Assembly: GCF_000802235.1 (NCBI RefSeq)
Contig: NZ_JTDL01000016.1
Coordinates: 34,816-98,815, forward strand
Reading direction: 5' to 3'
DNA from: Sinomonas humi
Lineage (GTDB): Bacteria > Actinomycetota > Actinomycetes > Actinomycetales > Micrococcaceae
Length of the DNA: 64,000 nt
The stretch's first letter is position 1. Each line of letters opens with the position of its first letter. This document shows positions 7,577 to 16,928 of this stretch, piece after piece. Position numbers and translations under genes: made by a program. Under the pieces are notes generated by a model. The model had not been told where the DNA came from and ran no database searches. It saw only the letters and a program-made list of their open reading frames with translations.

Positions 7577-7600
7577 GAAAGGCGCCGATTTCTCGGCGCC
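7577..7600 (-). terminator. tRNA-Pro terminator
   Basis: GGCGCCGA and TCGGCGCC form a perfect 8-bp stem with a four-base loop. On the minus strand it is followed by TTTCTTG. It lies 15 nt downstream of the tRNA 3' end. Confidence 0.85.
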
Positions 7601-7614
7601 ATTCTTGTTCACTC

Positions 7615-7691
<77 letters not shown>

Positions 7692-7801
7692 ATCGCTGCC
7701 GGCTCCCCTTAGCGGGCTCCCCGAGCAACTCATACAGAATACCCGATCAGGCTCCCGCACGTGAAATCGTCGGGTGGCTCACGGCGGAATCCGAGGAGCC
7801 G

Positions 7802-9652
7802 TCACACGAGCGAATCGCGCCACGCTCCGTGGAGAGCGGCGAAGCGGCCACCACCGCGGATGAGTTCCTCGGGAGTGCCGTCCTCGACGATACGGCCGCC
7901 GTCCACGACGAGCACGCGATCGGCGATCTCGACCGTCGAGAGGCGGTGGGCGATGATGATCGCCGTCCGGCCCCTGCGCGCGAGCAGGTTGGAGAGGCCG
8001 GCCTGCACGAGGCGCTCGGAGGGGATGTCCAGCGACGAGGTCGCCTCGTCGAGGATGAGCACTGCTGGCGCGGCCAGGAACGCCCGAGCGAACGAGATGA
8101 GCTGGCGCTGGCCAGCAGAGACGCGTCCGCCGCGCTTGTTGACGTCCGTGTCATAGCCGTCCGGCAACGCCGAGATGAACTCATGCGCGCCCACCGCCTT
8201 GGCGGCGGCCTCGATTTCGTCGCGGGTCGCCGTCGGACGTCCCAAGGCGATGTTCTCCGCAACGGAGCCGCTGAAGAGGAAGGCCTCCTGGGTGACCATG
8301 ACGACGGCGCGGCGCAGGTCCGGCGTCGAAAGGCGCCGGAGATCGACGCCGTCGAGGGTCAGTGCGCCCGAGGAGACGTCGTAGAAGCGCGCCACGAGCT
8401 TTGCGAGCGTCGACTTCCCCGCCCCGGTCGCGCCGACGAGCGCGACGGTCTGGCCGGCTGGGATCTCGAGGCTGAACTCGGGCAGCACGAGGGGACCGTC
8501 GCCGTAGCGGAACTCGACGTGGTCGAAGCGGATGCTGCCGCGTGGCTCGGGGAGCGGCTCGGGGTCCTTCGGCGGGACGACGGTCGGGACCTCCTCGAGC
8601 AGGCCGGACACCTTCTCGAGGGCAGCCTGGGCGCTCTGGAAGGAGTTGTAGAACATGGCCATGTCGGCGATCGGCTGGTAGAAGCGCTTGACCGAGAGCA
8701 CGAGGGCGAGGAGGACGCCGACGGCGAGGGCGCCGTTGAGCACGCGAAGGCCGGCCACGAGGAGCACGACGGAGACCGTGATGTTGCCAATGAGGACGAG
8801 GCCGGGCTGCAGGATGCCGTTGAGCTGGATCGACCGGGCGGTGACCTTGCGGTAGTCCTCCGTGAGGGCGCCGAACTCCTCGTTGTTCTCCGGCTCCTTG
8901 CGGAACGCCTTCACCGCGCGGATGCCGGTCATGGTCTCGACGAAGTGCACGATGAGCCGAGCTGATGCCACTCGGGAGGCGCGGTAGGCGATCTGTGAAC
9001 GGATCTGGTACCAGCGCGCGAGCGCAAACATCGGAACCGCTGCCGCGAGCATGATGAGCCCCGACGTCCAGTCGAGGAGGAACACCGTACTTGCCGTGAA
9101 CACCATGAACAGGATGCCCGAGACGAGGGAGCTCACACCCGAATCGAGGAGGTCGCGCAAGGCCTCGAGGTCCGAGGTCTGGCGGCTGATGATGCGTCCT
9201 GAAGTGTAGTGCTCGTGGAAGTCGAGGCTTAGCCGCTGCGTGTGGCGGAACACGCGGACGCGCAGGTCGAGGAGCATCGTCTGGCTCAGCTTCGCGGTTG
9301 ACGTCACGTACCCGGCGGTAAGGCCCGCCGTCGTCAGAGCCGCGGCGAGGTACGCGGCACCGGCGAACCACGTCATGAGCGAGCGCCCATGAATGAGCGC
9401 TGGCAGCGCGTTGTCGATGCCGAACGCGATGATCGCAGGTCCCGCGGCCTTGGTCGCCTGCGACACCACGACCATGCCGAGCGTCGCCCAGAAGCGCACT
9501 CGCACGGGGTAGATGAGTTCGCGCAGGAGGCGGAGCGAGCGGCGGCGGACGGCCCTCGAGTCCTCGCGGGTGAGGTCGACGGCGTCCTCCGCGTGATCCT
9601 GCCCGGCCCCTGCCCGCTGCATGGCCGGGGCGGTGCGGGGAGCGGGGCTCAT
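7802..9652 (-). CDS. ABC exporter half-transporter, canonical ATPase site subunit
   Basis: 616 residues: a six-helix type IV ABC transmembrane domain (about 45-345) fused to a nucleotide-binding domain (about 370-610). Walker A is GATGAGKST near 407-415 and Walker B VLILDE near 531-536 has the catalytic Glu, but the signature is VSAGQ rather than LSGGQ. Its partner at 9649-11598 has the opposite combination. In heterodimeric exporters such as TM287/288 this gives one active and one degenerate ATP site. The ATG at 9652 overlaps the partner's stop (ATGA). Substrate unknown: drugs, lipids or peptides are possible. Confidence 0.94.
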   Translation of the reverse strand: MSPAPRTAPAMQRAGAGQDHAEDAVDLTREDSRAVRRRSLRLLRELIYPVRVRFWATLGMVVVSQATKAAGPAIIAFGIDNALPALIHGRSLMTWFAGAAYLAAALTTAGLTAGYVTSTAKLSQTMLLDLRVRVFRHTQRLSLDFHEHYTSGRIISRQTSDLEALRDLLDSGVSSLVSGILFMVFTASTVFLLDWTSGLIMLAAAVPMFALARWYQIRSQIAYRASRVASARLIVHFVETMTGIRAVKAFRKEPENNEEFGALTEDYRKVTARSIQLNGILQPGLVLIGNITVSVVLLVAGLRVLNGALAVGVLLALVLSVKRFYQPIADMAMFYNSFQSAQAALEKVSGLLEEVPTVVPPKDPEPLPEPRGSIRFDHVEFRYGDGPLVLPEFSLEIPAGQTVALVGATGAGKSTLAKLVARFYDVSSGALTLDGVDLRRLSTPDLRRAVVMVTQEAFLFSGSVAENIALGRPTATRDEIEAAAKAVGAHEFISALPDGYDTDVNKRGGRVSAGQRQLISFARAFLAAPAVLILDEATSSLDIPSERLVQAGLSNLLARRGRTAIIIAHRLSTVEIADRVLVVDGGRIVEDGTPEELIRGGGRFAALHGAWRDSLV

Positions 9653-11598
9653 CGTGCCTCCTCAAGATCGTCGAGGCTGTCGTCGGGGTCGAGCCCGGAG
9701 TCGAGATCCCGCGGCTCCGTGTCGAGGCTCGCGATGACGTAGCGATAATGAGCGCTGCGGGCCAAAAGCTCGGAGTGGGTGCCGACGTCGTCGATCACGC
9801 CATCCCTGAGGAGAGCAACGCGGTCCGCGAGGGCGACCGTTGAGGGCCGATGGGCGACGATGAGCGTCGTCGTCTCGGCGAGCACCTCGCGGAGGCGCGC
9901 CTCGACGCGTTCCTCCGTCGCGACGTCGAGCGCCGAAAGCGGATCGTCGAGAACGAGGACGGAAGGCTTCGCCGCGATGGCCCGGGCGAGCGCAATACGC
10001 TGCCGCTGGCCGCCCGAGAGGCTCAACCCCTCCTCACCGACCCTTGTATCGAGCCCCTCGGGGAGCGAGTACGCGAAGTGGGCCTGCGCGACGTCGAGCG
10101 CTTCGCCGAGGATCGCCTCGGCCTCGGGGCCCTCACGGACGGGGGCGCCGAGGAGGACGTTGTCGCGGACCGAGCTCGAGAAGAGCGTCGTGTCCTCGAA
10201 GGCGACGGAGACGATGCGCCGCAGCTCGGCGAGCGGGAGTCGGCGGACATCGACTCCGTCGATTTCGACGGCGCCGCCGCTCACCTCGTAGAGGCGTGGG
10301 ACGAGCTGGAGCAGAGTGCTCTTGCCCGATCCCGTAATCCCCACGAGGGCCATCGTCTCGCCGGGGACGAGCTCAAGGTCCACGCCTCGGAGCACCGGGC
10401 GGCCGGCGTCGTCGTGCGCTGCGGCGCGGCTTGGTGCCTGCTTGCCCGCGCGGGGCGCCCTTGGCGCCGTCGTGCGGCTCGGCCGCGGCGGTTCGTAGGC
10501 GAAGCGCACACCGCGGAAGGCGAGCGCACCGCGCGTGGCGGCCGACGGCGGCTGCGAGCCTGTGCGGGCTGGGTCGGCGGGGTCGGTGATGGACACAGGC
10601 TCGTCCATGACCTCGTAGTGGCGGTCGATCGCCGTCTTGGCTGTCAGGGCCATGCCCACGAGGGCACCGGACATCTCGACAGGGTTCGCGACTGCCGCCG
10701 CCGTCGCGAAGAAGGCTGCGAGCGCCCCGACTGTGATCTGCCCGGTTGCCGCGAGCCATAGCCCGACCATGAGCCCGCTGCCGAGCGCGAGCTCGGGGAG
10801 CAGCGTCACGACCATGCTGAACACCGCGAGGTGGCGTGCCTTCGCGACTTCGGTCTCCCGCAGCCCCTCGGCCTGAACCGCGAAATTCTCGAGCGCCTCC
10901 CGGCTACGGCCGAACGCCTTGAGCACGCGGATGCCATGCACGGACTCCTCGACGGCCGTCGCGAGATCGCCCGCCTGGTCCTGGCTCCGACGGGAGGCTG
11001 CGACGTACTGGCGGCGGAAGCGGAAGCTGTAGACGCTGATCGGAATGGCGGCTGCAAGGAAGATGAGCGCGAGCTGCCACGAGATCGTGAACAGCATCGA
11101 GATGCCGACGATCACGGTCGCGAACGAGATGACGAGATAGATGGCGCCGAAGGCGAGCCAGCGGCGGAGCATGTTGAGGTCGGTCATCGCGCGCGAGAGC
11201 AGCTGGCCCGAGCCCCAACCGTCGTGGAACGAGACGGGAAGCAGCTGCAGATGGCGGTAGATCTTCACCCGCAGCGAGGCCTCGACGTTCGTCGCTGGAT
11301 CGAGCACGAAGAGCCGCCGCAGGAAGGTCAGGACCGCTTCGAAGACGCCCATGACAAGTACGACGGCGGCCGCCCAGACAACGGCCGACGGCCCCGCGCC
11401 GGGCCGGAGCAGGGCGTCGATGACGGCGCGGAAGACCTGCGGGACGAGCACGGCGAGGACAGACGCCGAAAGTCCCACCCCGAGGCCCGCGAGGAGGCGC
11501 GGAATGATCGGACGGGCTTCCGGGGCGAGCCGGGCGAGGCTGCTGCGGAAAGGAATCTGGTGACTGGCGGGGGCCTGTGCAGGCATGCCGGCGCTCAC
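9649..11598 (-). CDS. ABC exporter half-transporter, degenerate ATPase site subunit
   Basis: 649 residues with transmembrane domain (about 35-325) and nucleotide-binding domain (about 358-640). Walker A is GITGSGKST near 420-428, the signature is perfect ([10 protein letters not shown], about 525-534), but Walker B is VLVLDD, with Asp in place of the catalytic Glu. About 30 low-complexity residues rich in Pro, Arg and Ala (about 370-400) are inserted between the A-loop region FAYEP and the next strand. The start is uncertain: GTG at 11598 lies only one base after GGAGG, and ATG at 11586 is 13 nt from it. First gene of the exporter operon. Confidence 0.93.
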   Translation of the reverse strand: MSAGMPAQAPASHQIPFRSSLARLAPEARPIIPRLLAGLGVGLSASVLAVLVPQVFRAVIDALLRPGAGPSAVVWAAAVVLVMGVFEAVLTFLRRLFVLDPATNVEASLRVKIYRHLQLLPVSFHDGWGSGQLLSRAMTDLNMLRRWLAFGAIYLVISFATVIVGISMLFTISWQLALIFLAAAIPISVYSFRFRRQYVAASRRSQDQAGDLATAVEESVHGIRVLKAFGRSREALENFAVQAEGLRETEVAKARHLAVFSMVVTLLPELALGSGLMVGLWLAATGQITVGALAAFFATAAAVANPVEMSGALVGMALTAKTAIDRHYEVMDEPVSITDPADPARTGSQPPSAATRGALAFRGVRFAYEPPRPSRTTAPRAPRAGKQAPSRAAAHDDAGRPVLRGVDLELVPGETMALVGITGSGKSTLLQLVPRLYEVSGGAVEIDGVDVRRLPLAELRRIVSVAFEDTTLFSSSVRDNVLLGAPVREGPEAEAILGEALDVAQAHFAYSLPEGLDTRVGEEGLSLSGGQRQRIALARAIAAKPSVLVLDDPLSALDVATEERVEARLREVLAETTTLIVAHRPSTVALADRVALLRDGVIDDVGTHSELLARSAHYRYVIASLDTEPRDLDSGLDPDDSLDDLEEAR

Positions 11599-11632
11599 AC
11601 CTCCGGCTAGAAGTAGTTAGCTGTGGCAACTA

Positions 11633-11658
11633 CCCTACGCCATGTGCCCGGCGTAGGG
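11633..11658. terminator. Hairpin between the phosphoesterase and exporter genes
   Basis: CCCTACGCC (11633-11641) and GGCGTAGGG (11650-11658) form a perfect 9-bp stem. It follows the end of the minus-strand PBP-phosphoesterase operon (stop at 11667) and lies upstream of the exporter operon. Confidence 0.65.
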
Positions 11659-11666
11659 GAGCGGGC

Positions 11667-12665
11667 TCAGGGCCGGGCAGTGAGCGTCAGGAGGACTGCC
11701 TCCGGGCGGCACGCGATGCGGATGGGCGCGAAGCGGGACGTCCCGATCCCGCCCGAGACGTTGAGCTGAGACCAGTTCCCCGCGTGCTCCCATTTCGTGA
11801 GGCCTTTCGCGCGCCACGTCGGGAGGTCACAGTTCGAGACGAGTGCGCCGTAGCCCGGGAGGCAGATCTGACCGCCGTGGGTGTGCCCGGCGAGGATCAG
11901 GTCCGCACCCGTGTCCGTGAAATGATCCAGCACCCGCTGATACGGAGCGTGGATCACCGCGATCTTCACGTGGGGGTCACGCTCGTGGTTGGAGGAGCCG
12001 CTGGGCCAGGCGGCGTACTGCTCGCGCTTGAGGTGCGGATCGTCGACTCCGGAGAACTCGAACCGTACTCGGTCGAACATTATGGACTGGGAGCGGTTTG
12101 TGAGGTTGATCCACCCCGCTGCGCCGAAGCCGCCGAAGAGCTCGCGCCAGTCGAGCTCGACCCGGTCGGGGAGAGGGCGGCGGTTGGACGGCCCGAGGAG
12201 GTACGACGCCGGGTTCCTCGCGATGGGAGCGTAGTAGTCGTTCGAGCCCGGCACGAAGACGCCAGGGAACCGCAGCAGCGGGCCGAGTGCCTCGAGGAGC
12301 GGCGCTACGCCATCGACGTGGCTCAGGTTGTCTCCCGTGTTGACCACGAGATCCGGGTAGAGGTCGGCGAGGCTTGAGAGCCACGCCGCCTTCTTGGCCT
12401 GCCCCGGCACGAAATGGATGTCGCTCAGATGCAGGACACGGATCGGGGACGAACCCTTCGGGAGGATCGGCACCGTCTCCTCGCGGAGGCGGAACTGGTC
12501 CTTCTCCCACCAGCCGTAGGCAGCAGCCGCGGCCCCCGTCGAGGCAGCGATGGCGGCCAGGATGCCAGCCCGCTTGGCGCCGGTGGCGAGGGCCGCCGTC
12601 GTGCGCCGGACCGCACGGGTGAGGGTTCCCCCCTGAGTGGGGACGGACGCTCCGAGCGTGTCCAT
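11667..12665 (-). CDS. Membrane-anchored metallophosphoesterase downstream of the PBP gene
   Basis: 332-residue calcineurin-like phosphoesterase. A hydrophobic Ala/Gly-rich segment near residues 30-50 looks like an N-terminal anchor or uncleaved signal, placing the catalytic domain outside. Metal motifs are LSDIHF, NTGDNLSH, GSNDYY, VIHAPY and the closing LAGHTHGGQ. The ATG at 12665 overlaps the PBP stop by one base (TGATG), so it is coupled to it. M. tuberculosis has the same pair, Rv3682 (ponA2) beside the phosphoesterase Rv3683. A role in envelope lipid or wall-precursor metabolism is an inference. Confidence 0.9.
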   Translation of the reverse strand: MDTLGASVPTQGGTLTRAVRRTTAALATGAKRAGILAAIAASTGAAAAAYGWWEKDQFRLREETVPILPKGSSPIRVLHLSDIHFVPGQAKKAAWLSSLADLYPDLVVNTGDNLSHVDGVAPLLEALGPLLRFPGVFVPGSNDYYAPIARNPASYLLGPSNRRPLPDRVELDWRELFGGFGAAGWINLTNRSQSIMFDRVRFEFSGVDDPHLKREQYAAWPSGSSNHERDPHVKIAVIHAPYQRVLDHFTDTGADLILAGHTHGGQICLPGYGALVSNCDLPTWRAKGLTKWEHAGNWSQLNVSGGIGTSRFAPIRIACRPEAVLLTLTARP

Positions 12666-15034
12666 CAGCCCTTCTTCTTGGTCGTGGGCGCAGGTGCAGG
12701 AGGTGCGGGCGCCGGGGGCGCGGGGGCCGGGGGCGGCGGGGCCACGGTTGGAAGCGGGGCGGTCTGGTTCTGGCCCGTGGTGCCGCCGCCCGTGATGCCC
12801 TGCTGGCCAGTCCCCTGGCCTGTTGTCCCTTGGCCAAAGTTGCTGCTTGGGGGCTGGAACTGCGGCTGCGGCGAAGCGCCCGTGATCAGGTTCTGCGGCG
12901 GGGCGTCGAAGTCGCCGTGGTCGTAGTACCCCAGTGCCTTCTGCATGTAGAACGCCCACTGGGGTCCGGCAATATACGCACCGTCGACGCTCGGGTAGAA
13001 GCGGCCGTTGATCGTGACGTTCTGGCCGATGTGCCCGGCGGGCTTGAAAGCGTCACCGAAGAACGACGCCGTCGAGAGGCCCTTCGTGTAGCCCACGACC
13101 CACGTCTGCCCGTTGTACTGGTTGGTGCCGGTCTTGGCAGCGTCAGGAACGCCGAGCTTGATCGTTTGGCCGTTGGCATCCTTGATGTTGTAGCCGGAGC
13201 CCTTGTTCAGCACGTCTTGGAGGACGTTCGTCACGGCCTTCGCGACGTCGGGGTTGAGCGCGTTGGCCTGGCAGCTCTGGTTCTGGCCGCCGATCTTCTT
13301 GCCCTGGGAATCGTCCACCTCGGTGATGGACATGGGCTGGCAGAGCGTGCCGTTGCTCGCGAACGTTGCGAAGGCGTTGGCCATCGTCATCGGCGAGACA
13401 TTCGAACCACCGAGCAGGTTGCCCAGAGTCGACATGTCGAGCTTCTCGTTCTTGCCGCTGCCGAGGTGCATTCCTATCGCGTCGGAGGCTCGCTGGATAT
13501 CGCAGAAGTCGTTGAGCGCTGCGGCCGAGGCGAAGGTCGCGGTGTTGATCGACTGGTAGATGCCCTCCCGCACAGTCATCGGGCGGTACCATCCGTCTTC
13601 GTCATTCTGGAGGTCCATAGATCCGGGGACGGTGGAGTCATAGATGCCCTGAACCTTCTGGCACGTGGTCTTCCAGGGGTAGTTCGCGGGATATCTTCGC
13701 TGGGCCGCGTTGACGATCTGATTCGTCGGCTTGCCCTCATTGAGCCACGCTGCGAGCGTGATCGGCTTCATCGTCGAACCGGGCTGCATGCCGCCGATTC
13801 CGCCCAACGGGTTGCCGTTCGCATCCGCGCTGTCCACGTTGAAGTTGTACGAGGTGAGGAAATCGGCACCCTGGCCCGCGAGGATCCTCGTGTTCTGAGC
13901 CATCGCAAGGACCTTGCCGGTGCCAGGCTGAACCGTCACGAGGGCGGCCGACCACTTGTCAGGGTTCGCGCCGGCCGTCGAATCGACCTGTTGCTGGGCT
14001 GGGCCCTGCAGGCGCGGATCGAGGGTTGTCTTGATCGTCAGGCCCCCGCGCATGAGCTTCTGGACGCGATCATCCGTGGTGGCACCGAAGGCAGGATCGT
14101 TCTGGATCTGGTTCACGACGTAATCGCAGAAGTACTGAGCCTGCGAGGCATAGGCGCAGCCCTGCTTCGGCGGGTTCAGCTTTAGCTGGATCGGGGTGTT
14201 GACCGCGTCGTCGTGCTGCTTCTTGTTGATGTACCCATGCTCAAGCATTGCGTCGAGGACGAGGTCGCGGCGTTCCTTGGATGCCTGCGGGTGCTGGGTC
14301 GGATCGTAGCCCGAGGGGCTGTTCACGAGACCTGCGAGGAGGGCGGCCTGCGGGAGCGTCAGATCCTTGGCATTCTCGGAGAAGAAGTACTGGCTCGCGG
14401 CCTGGATCCCGTAGGCGTTGCTGTTGAAGAAGACGATGTTGAGGTAGCCCTGAAGGATCTGGTCCTTCGAGTACTGCTTCTCGAGCGCGATCGCCAGCTT
14501 CATTTCGCGGAGCTTGTCGCCCACGCCCTTCTGGCCGTTGAGGACGACTTGGGCCTGCTTGCCCTGCGAGATGAGGTTCTCGTTGATGACATTGGTCACA
14601 TACTGCTGGGTGAGCGTCGAGGCACCCTGCTTGTCGCCGCGGACGTTAGAGACGAGCGCACGGAGGATGCCGGTCATGTCGACGCCGCCGTGCTGATAGA
14701 AGCGGTAGTCCTCGATCGCGACGATCGCGTTCTTGATGTTGGGAGACATCTGATCGAGCGGAACCTGAGTCCGGTTCTCGCTGAAAAGCGTGGCAATCGG
14801 CGATCCGTCCGAGGCGAGGATCTTTGTCGCCTGCCCCGGCGGGGTCACCGTGAGCTCGCTCGGCAGACTGTTGAAGAACTGCACCGAGCCGTTTGCGGCG
14901 CTCCCCGTGACCGCGGCGGCGGGCACCATGAGGCCCGCCACGAGCACTCCGCAGATCGCGCTTACTCCGAGGAAAGCGAGGATCTTGCCGAGCGTTGTGG
15001 CAGTGTCGAAGAGCGGGTTCTTGCCTGACGCCAT
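12665..15034 (-). CDS. ponA: Class A penicillin-binding protein (PonA-like transglycosylase/transpeptidase)
   Basis: 789-residue bifunctional peptidoglycan synthase. A short cytosolic N terminus and one transmembrane segment (about residues 15-45) lead into the glycosyltransferase domain (VAIEDYRFYQHGGVD with the catalytic Glu, STLTQQYV). The transpeptidase has SxxK as GSTMK, SxN as QSIN and KTG as AAKTGTNQ. The C terminus is a Gln/Gly then Pro/Ala-rich tail ending TTKKKG. The ATG at 15034 lies 7 nt after TAGACT (15042-15047), suggesting a leaderless mRNA. The gene is divergent from the DUF4177-like gene with only 37 nt between starts. Confidence 0.95.
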   Translation of the reverse strand: MASGKNPLFDTATTLGKILAFLGVSAICGVLVAGLMVPAAAVTGSAANGSVQFFNSLPSELTVTPPGQATKILASDGSPIATLFSENRTQVPLDQMSPNIKNAIVAIEDYRFYQHGGVDMTGILRALVSNVRGDKQGASTLTQQYVTNVINENLISQGKQAQVVLNGQKGVGDKLREMKLAIALEKQYSKDQILQGYLNIVFFNSNAYGIQAASQYFFSENAKDLTLPQAALLAGLVNSPSGYDPTQHPQASKERRDLVLDAMLEHGYINKKQHDDAVNTPIQLKLNPPKQGCAYASQAQYFCDYVVNQIQNDPAFGATTDDRVQKLMRGGLTIKTTLDPRLQGPAQQQVDSTAGANPDKWSAALVTVQPGTGKVLAMAQNTRILAGQGADFLTSYNFNVDSADANGNPLGGIGGMQPGSTMKPITLAAWLNEGKPTNQIVNAAQRRYPANYPWKTTCQKVQGIYDSTVPGSMDLQNDEDGWYRPMTVREGIYQSINTATFASAAALNDFCDIQRASDAIGMHLGSGKNEKLDMSTLGNLLGGSNVSPMTMANAFATFASNGTLCQPMSITEVDDSQGKKIGGQNQSCQANALNPDVAKAVTNVLQDVLNKGSGYNIKDANGQTIKLGVPDAAKTGTNQYNGQTWVVGYTKGLSTASFFGDAFKPAGHIGQNVTINGRFYPSVDGAYIAGPQWAFYMQKALGYYDHGDFDAPPQNLITGASPQPQFQPPSSNFGQGTTGQGTGQQGITGGGTTGQNQTAPLPTVAPPPPAPAPPAPAPPAPAPTTKKKG

Positions 15035-15071
15035 GTAGGGCAGTCTACCGGGACCGATTACTCTGGATTTT
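15035..15071. promoter_or_regulatory. Very compact divergent leaderless promoters
   Basis: TAGACT on the minus strand (15042-15047) is 7 nt before the PBP ATG. TACTCT on the plus strand (15059-15064) is 7 nt before the DUF4177-like ATG. The two -10 boxes are 11 nt apart, so polymerases could not occupy both at once. Confidence 0.6.
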
Positions 15072-15230
15072 ATGACCACGTGGGAGTACGCGACTGTACC
15101 GCTGATTGTCCACGCGACCAAGCAGATCCTCGACCAGTGGGGCGAGGACAGCTGGGAGCTCGTCCAGGTTGTTCCTGGCCCCGGCGGAAACGGGCTGGTG
15201 GCGTACATGAAAAGGGAGAAGCAGGCATGA
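15072..15230 (+). CDS. DUF4177-like small protein
   Basis: 52-residue protein, MTTWEYATVPLIVHATKQ onward, with the WEY..VPL start and WELV core of DUF4177-type proteins. Function unknown. It has no signal peptide. The start is fixed by the TACTCT box 7 nt upstream and by the ATGA overlap with the following RidA gene. The same pair (small DUF4177-like protein, RidA) occurs beside ponA2 and crp in M. tuberculosis, which supports the assignment. Confidence 0.85.
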   Translation: MTTWEYATVPLIVHATKQILDQWGEDSWELVQVVPGPGGNGLVAYMKREKQA

Positions 15231-15727
15231 GCGAAGCACAGGCCGCCACGGCAGGGACTGAAGCCGCAAGCGCCGTCGAACGGCGTCTCGCGGACCTCGG
15301 CCTCAACCTGCCCGAAGTGGCCGCGCCCGTTGCCGCATATGTTCCGGCCGCGGTGGCCGGCGGCTTCGTCTACACGTCTGGCCAGCTTCCTTTCGTCAAG
15401 GGCGAGCTGCCCGCTACGGGCAAGGTCGGCGCCGACGTCAGCGCTGAGGATGCGAAGCGCTACGCGGAGCTCTGCATCATCAACGCGCTCGCCGCAGTCA
15501 AGGCACAGATCGGCGACCTCGACCGCGTGACGCGCATCGTGAAGGTCGTGGGCTTTGTGGCCTCTGATCCCTCGTTCACCGGGCAGCCCGGCGTCGTCAA
15601 CGGCGCCTCCGAACTGCTCGGCAAAGTGTTCGGCGACGCGGGCGCTCACGCCCGATCCGCCGTCGGCGTCGCGGTCCTGCCGCTCGACGCACCGGTCGAG
15701 GTGGAGTTGATTGCAGAGTTCGCATAG
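15227..15727 (+). CDS. RidA family (YjgF/UK114) protein
   Basis: 166 residues. RidA proteins hydrolyse reactive enamine/imine intermediates from pyridoxal-phosphate enzymes; some subfamilies have other roles. Family features are FVYTSGQLPFVKG, GADVSAEDAKRYAELC and the C-terminal HARSAVGVAVLPLDAPVEVE, which carries the usual Arg. The N terminus is about 30 residues longer than that of compact RidA proteins. It overlaps the upstream gene (ATGA) and the downstream NUDIX gene by 17 nt, forming a coupled three-gene unit. Confidence 0.92.
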   Translation: MSEAQAATAGTEAASAVERRLADLGLNLPEVAAPVAAYVPAAVAGGFVYTSGQLPFVKGELPATGKVGADVSAEDAKRYAELCIINALAAVKAQIGDLDRVTRIVKVVGFVASDPSFTGQPGVVNGASELLGKVFGDAGAHARSAVGVAVLPLDAPVEVELIAEFA

Positions 15728-16661
15728 CCGCCGCTTCATCGTCCCCAAGCGGCTTCAGGGGGCGGCGCGCAGCTGGCTCGAGGAGGCAGACCGGCCGCCG
15801 CGGACCACGCGGCTGGCTTCCTCGGTAGTACTGGTCCGGGATTCGGCCGAAGGCACGGAGACGTGGCTCGCGTACCGCCCCGGCAACTCGCCGCTCGGGG
15901 TCGTCGCGTTCCCCGGGGGCTCGGTGCAGAATGCCGATCACGACACATTCGACTGGTTCGGCCCGTCTGTTGGCCAATGGGCAGAGATGCTCGGGGTCGA
16001 GGAGTTCTCGATCGCTCGAGCCCATGTCGTGGGAGCCATTCGGGAGCTCTTCGAGGAGACCGGCGTGCTCCTTGCTGGTTCGGACGCCACGACGGTGGTC
16101 GAGGGCACCGGCACCGCCGAATGGACGCGGGCCCGGGAAGCCGTGGCCAACGAAGAGATCAGCTTTGCCGACTTGATGGCCAAGCGCGGACTCGGCCTGC
16201 GGACCGATCTCCTGCGGCCGCTCGTGCACTGGGTCTCGCCGGACTTTGCCCACCGGCGTTTCGACACCCGTTACTTCGCCGCGACGCTTCCCGTGGGGCA
16301 GACTCCAATGCTTCTCCCCAGCCGCGGTGTCTGGGGCGAGTGGGTGCTGCCTGCTCGGCTACTCGCGGACCGTGAGACGCCGGCCTTCGGAGACCACGTC
16401 GGTGAGGACGACACCAAGGGACTTGCCTTGGCAGAGCTCCTCGTTCCGGCGAGCGAGATCATCCTCGAGAAGATCGCGAAGGCCAAGGGCTGCATTGCGT
16501 ACCTCAACCTCAAGCGCTCGACGCACACCTATCAGGCGCAGCTCGAGCAGGAGGACGGGAAGCTCTGGCTCCGTGTAGAGGCCCCGACCGTGGCCCCGGC
16601 AACGGCAGCCCTCACCGCCGTCCCCCGCCCCACCGTTTCGGGTACAGATAATCCCTCCTGA
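15711..16661 (+). CDS. NUDIX hydrolase
   Basis: 316-residue NUDIX-fold protein. VVAFPGGSV precedes a roughly 40-residue insert and then the Nudix helix HVVGAIRELFEETGVLL, a spaced arrangement typical of longer NUDIX proteins in this neighbourhood. Substrate unknown. The TTG at 15711 is chosen: GGAG lies 5 nt upstream and no other start precedes the conserved region. The stop (16659-16661) lies inside the first unit of the GTACCCG repeat cluster, so the last residues (VSGTDNPS) are repeat-derived. Confidence 0.88.
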   Translation: MQSSHSRRFIVPKRLQGAARSWLEEADRPPRTTRLASSVVLVRDSAEGTETWLAYRPGNSPLGVVAFPGGSVQNADHDTFDWFGPSVGQWAEMLGVEEFSIARAHVVGAIRELFEETGVLLAGSDATTVVEGTGTAEWTRAREAVANEEISFADLMAKRGLGLRTDLLRPLVHWVSPDFAHRRFDTRYFAATLPVGQTPMLLPSRGVWGEWVLPARLLADRETPAFGDHVGEDDTKGLALAELLVPASEIILEKIAKAKGCIAYLNLKRSTHTYQAQLEQEDGKLWLRVEAPTVAPATAALTAVPRPTVSGTDNPS

Positions 16662-16921
16662 GCCCATCTCGGGTACGGATACGAGCACCCCTAGGCGATT
16701 CGGGTACAGATAATCCGCCCTGAGCCCGTCTCGGGTACGGCTAACGACGACGGCCGGCCCCTTCCGCTGTGGAAGTGGCCGGCCGTTGAGTTTCCGTACC
16801 CGAGACGCCGGGGGAGTTGGCGTACCCGCAACGCTCTAGAGGGGGAGTTGGCGTACCCGAAACGGTCTAGAGAGGGAGTTGGCGTACCCGAAACCGGTTT
16901 TGGCGCGAGTTGGCGTACCCG
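16639..16921. repeat. Cluster of nine CGGGTAC/GTACCCG elements around a hairpin
   Basis: Four CGGGTAC copies (16639, 16670, 16701, 16732) lie left of a hairpin and five GTACCCG copies (16796, 16822, 16853, 16884, 16915) lie right of it, so orientation flips at the hairpin. The left copies are spaced exactly 31 bp, alternating CGGGTACAGATAATCC and CGGGTACGG contexts. Right copies share GAGTTGGCGTACCCG and are spaced 26-31 bp. The cluster fills the gap between convergent NUDIX and crp genes. Confidence 0.9.
16750..16786. terminator. 16-bp hairpin between the NUDIX and crp genes
   Basis: ACGGCCGGCC plus CTTCC pairs with GGAAG plus GGCCGGCCGT around a five-base loop, with one mismatch. It sits between convergent genes, so it probably terminates both. 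It is also the symmetry point of the CGGGTAC repeat cluster. Confidence 0.75.
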
Positions 16922-16928
16922 AGACGGG

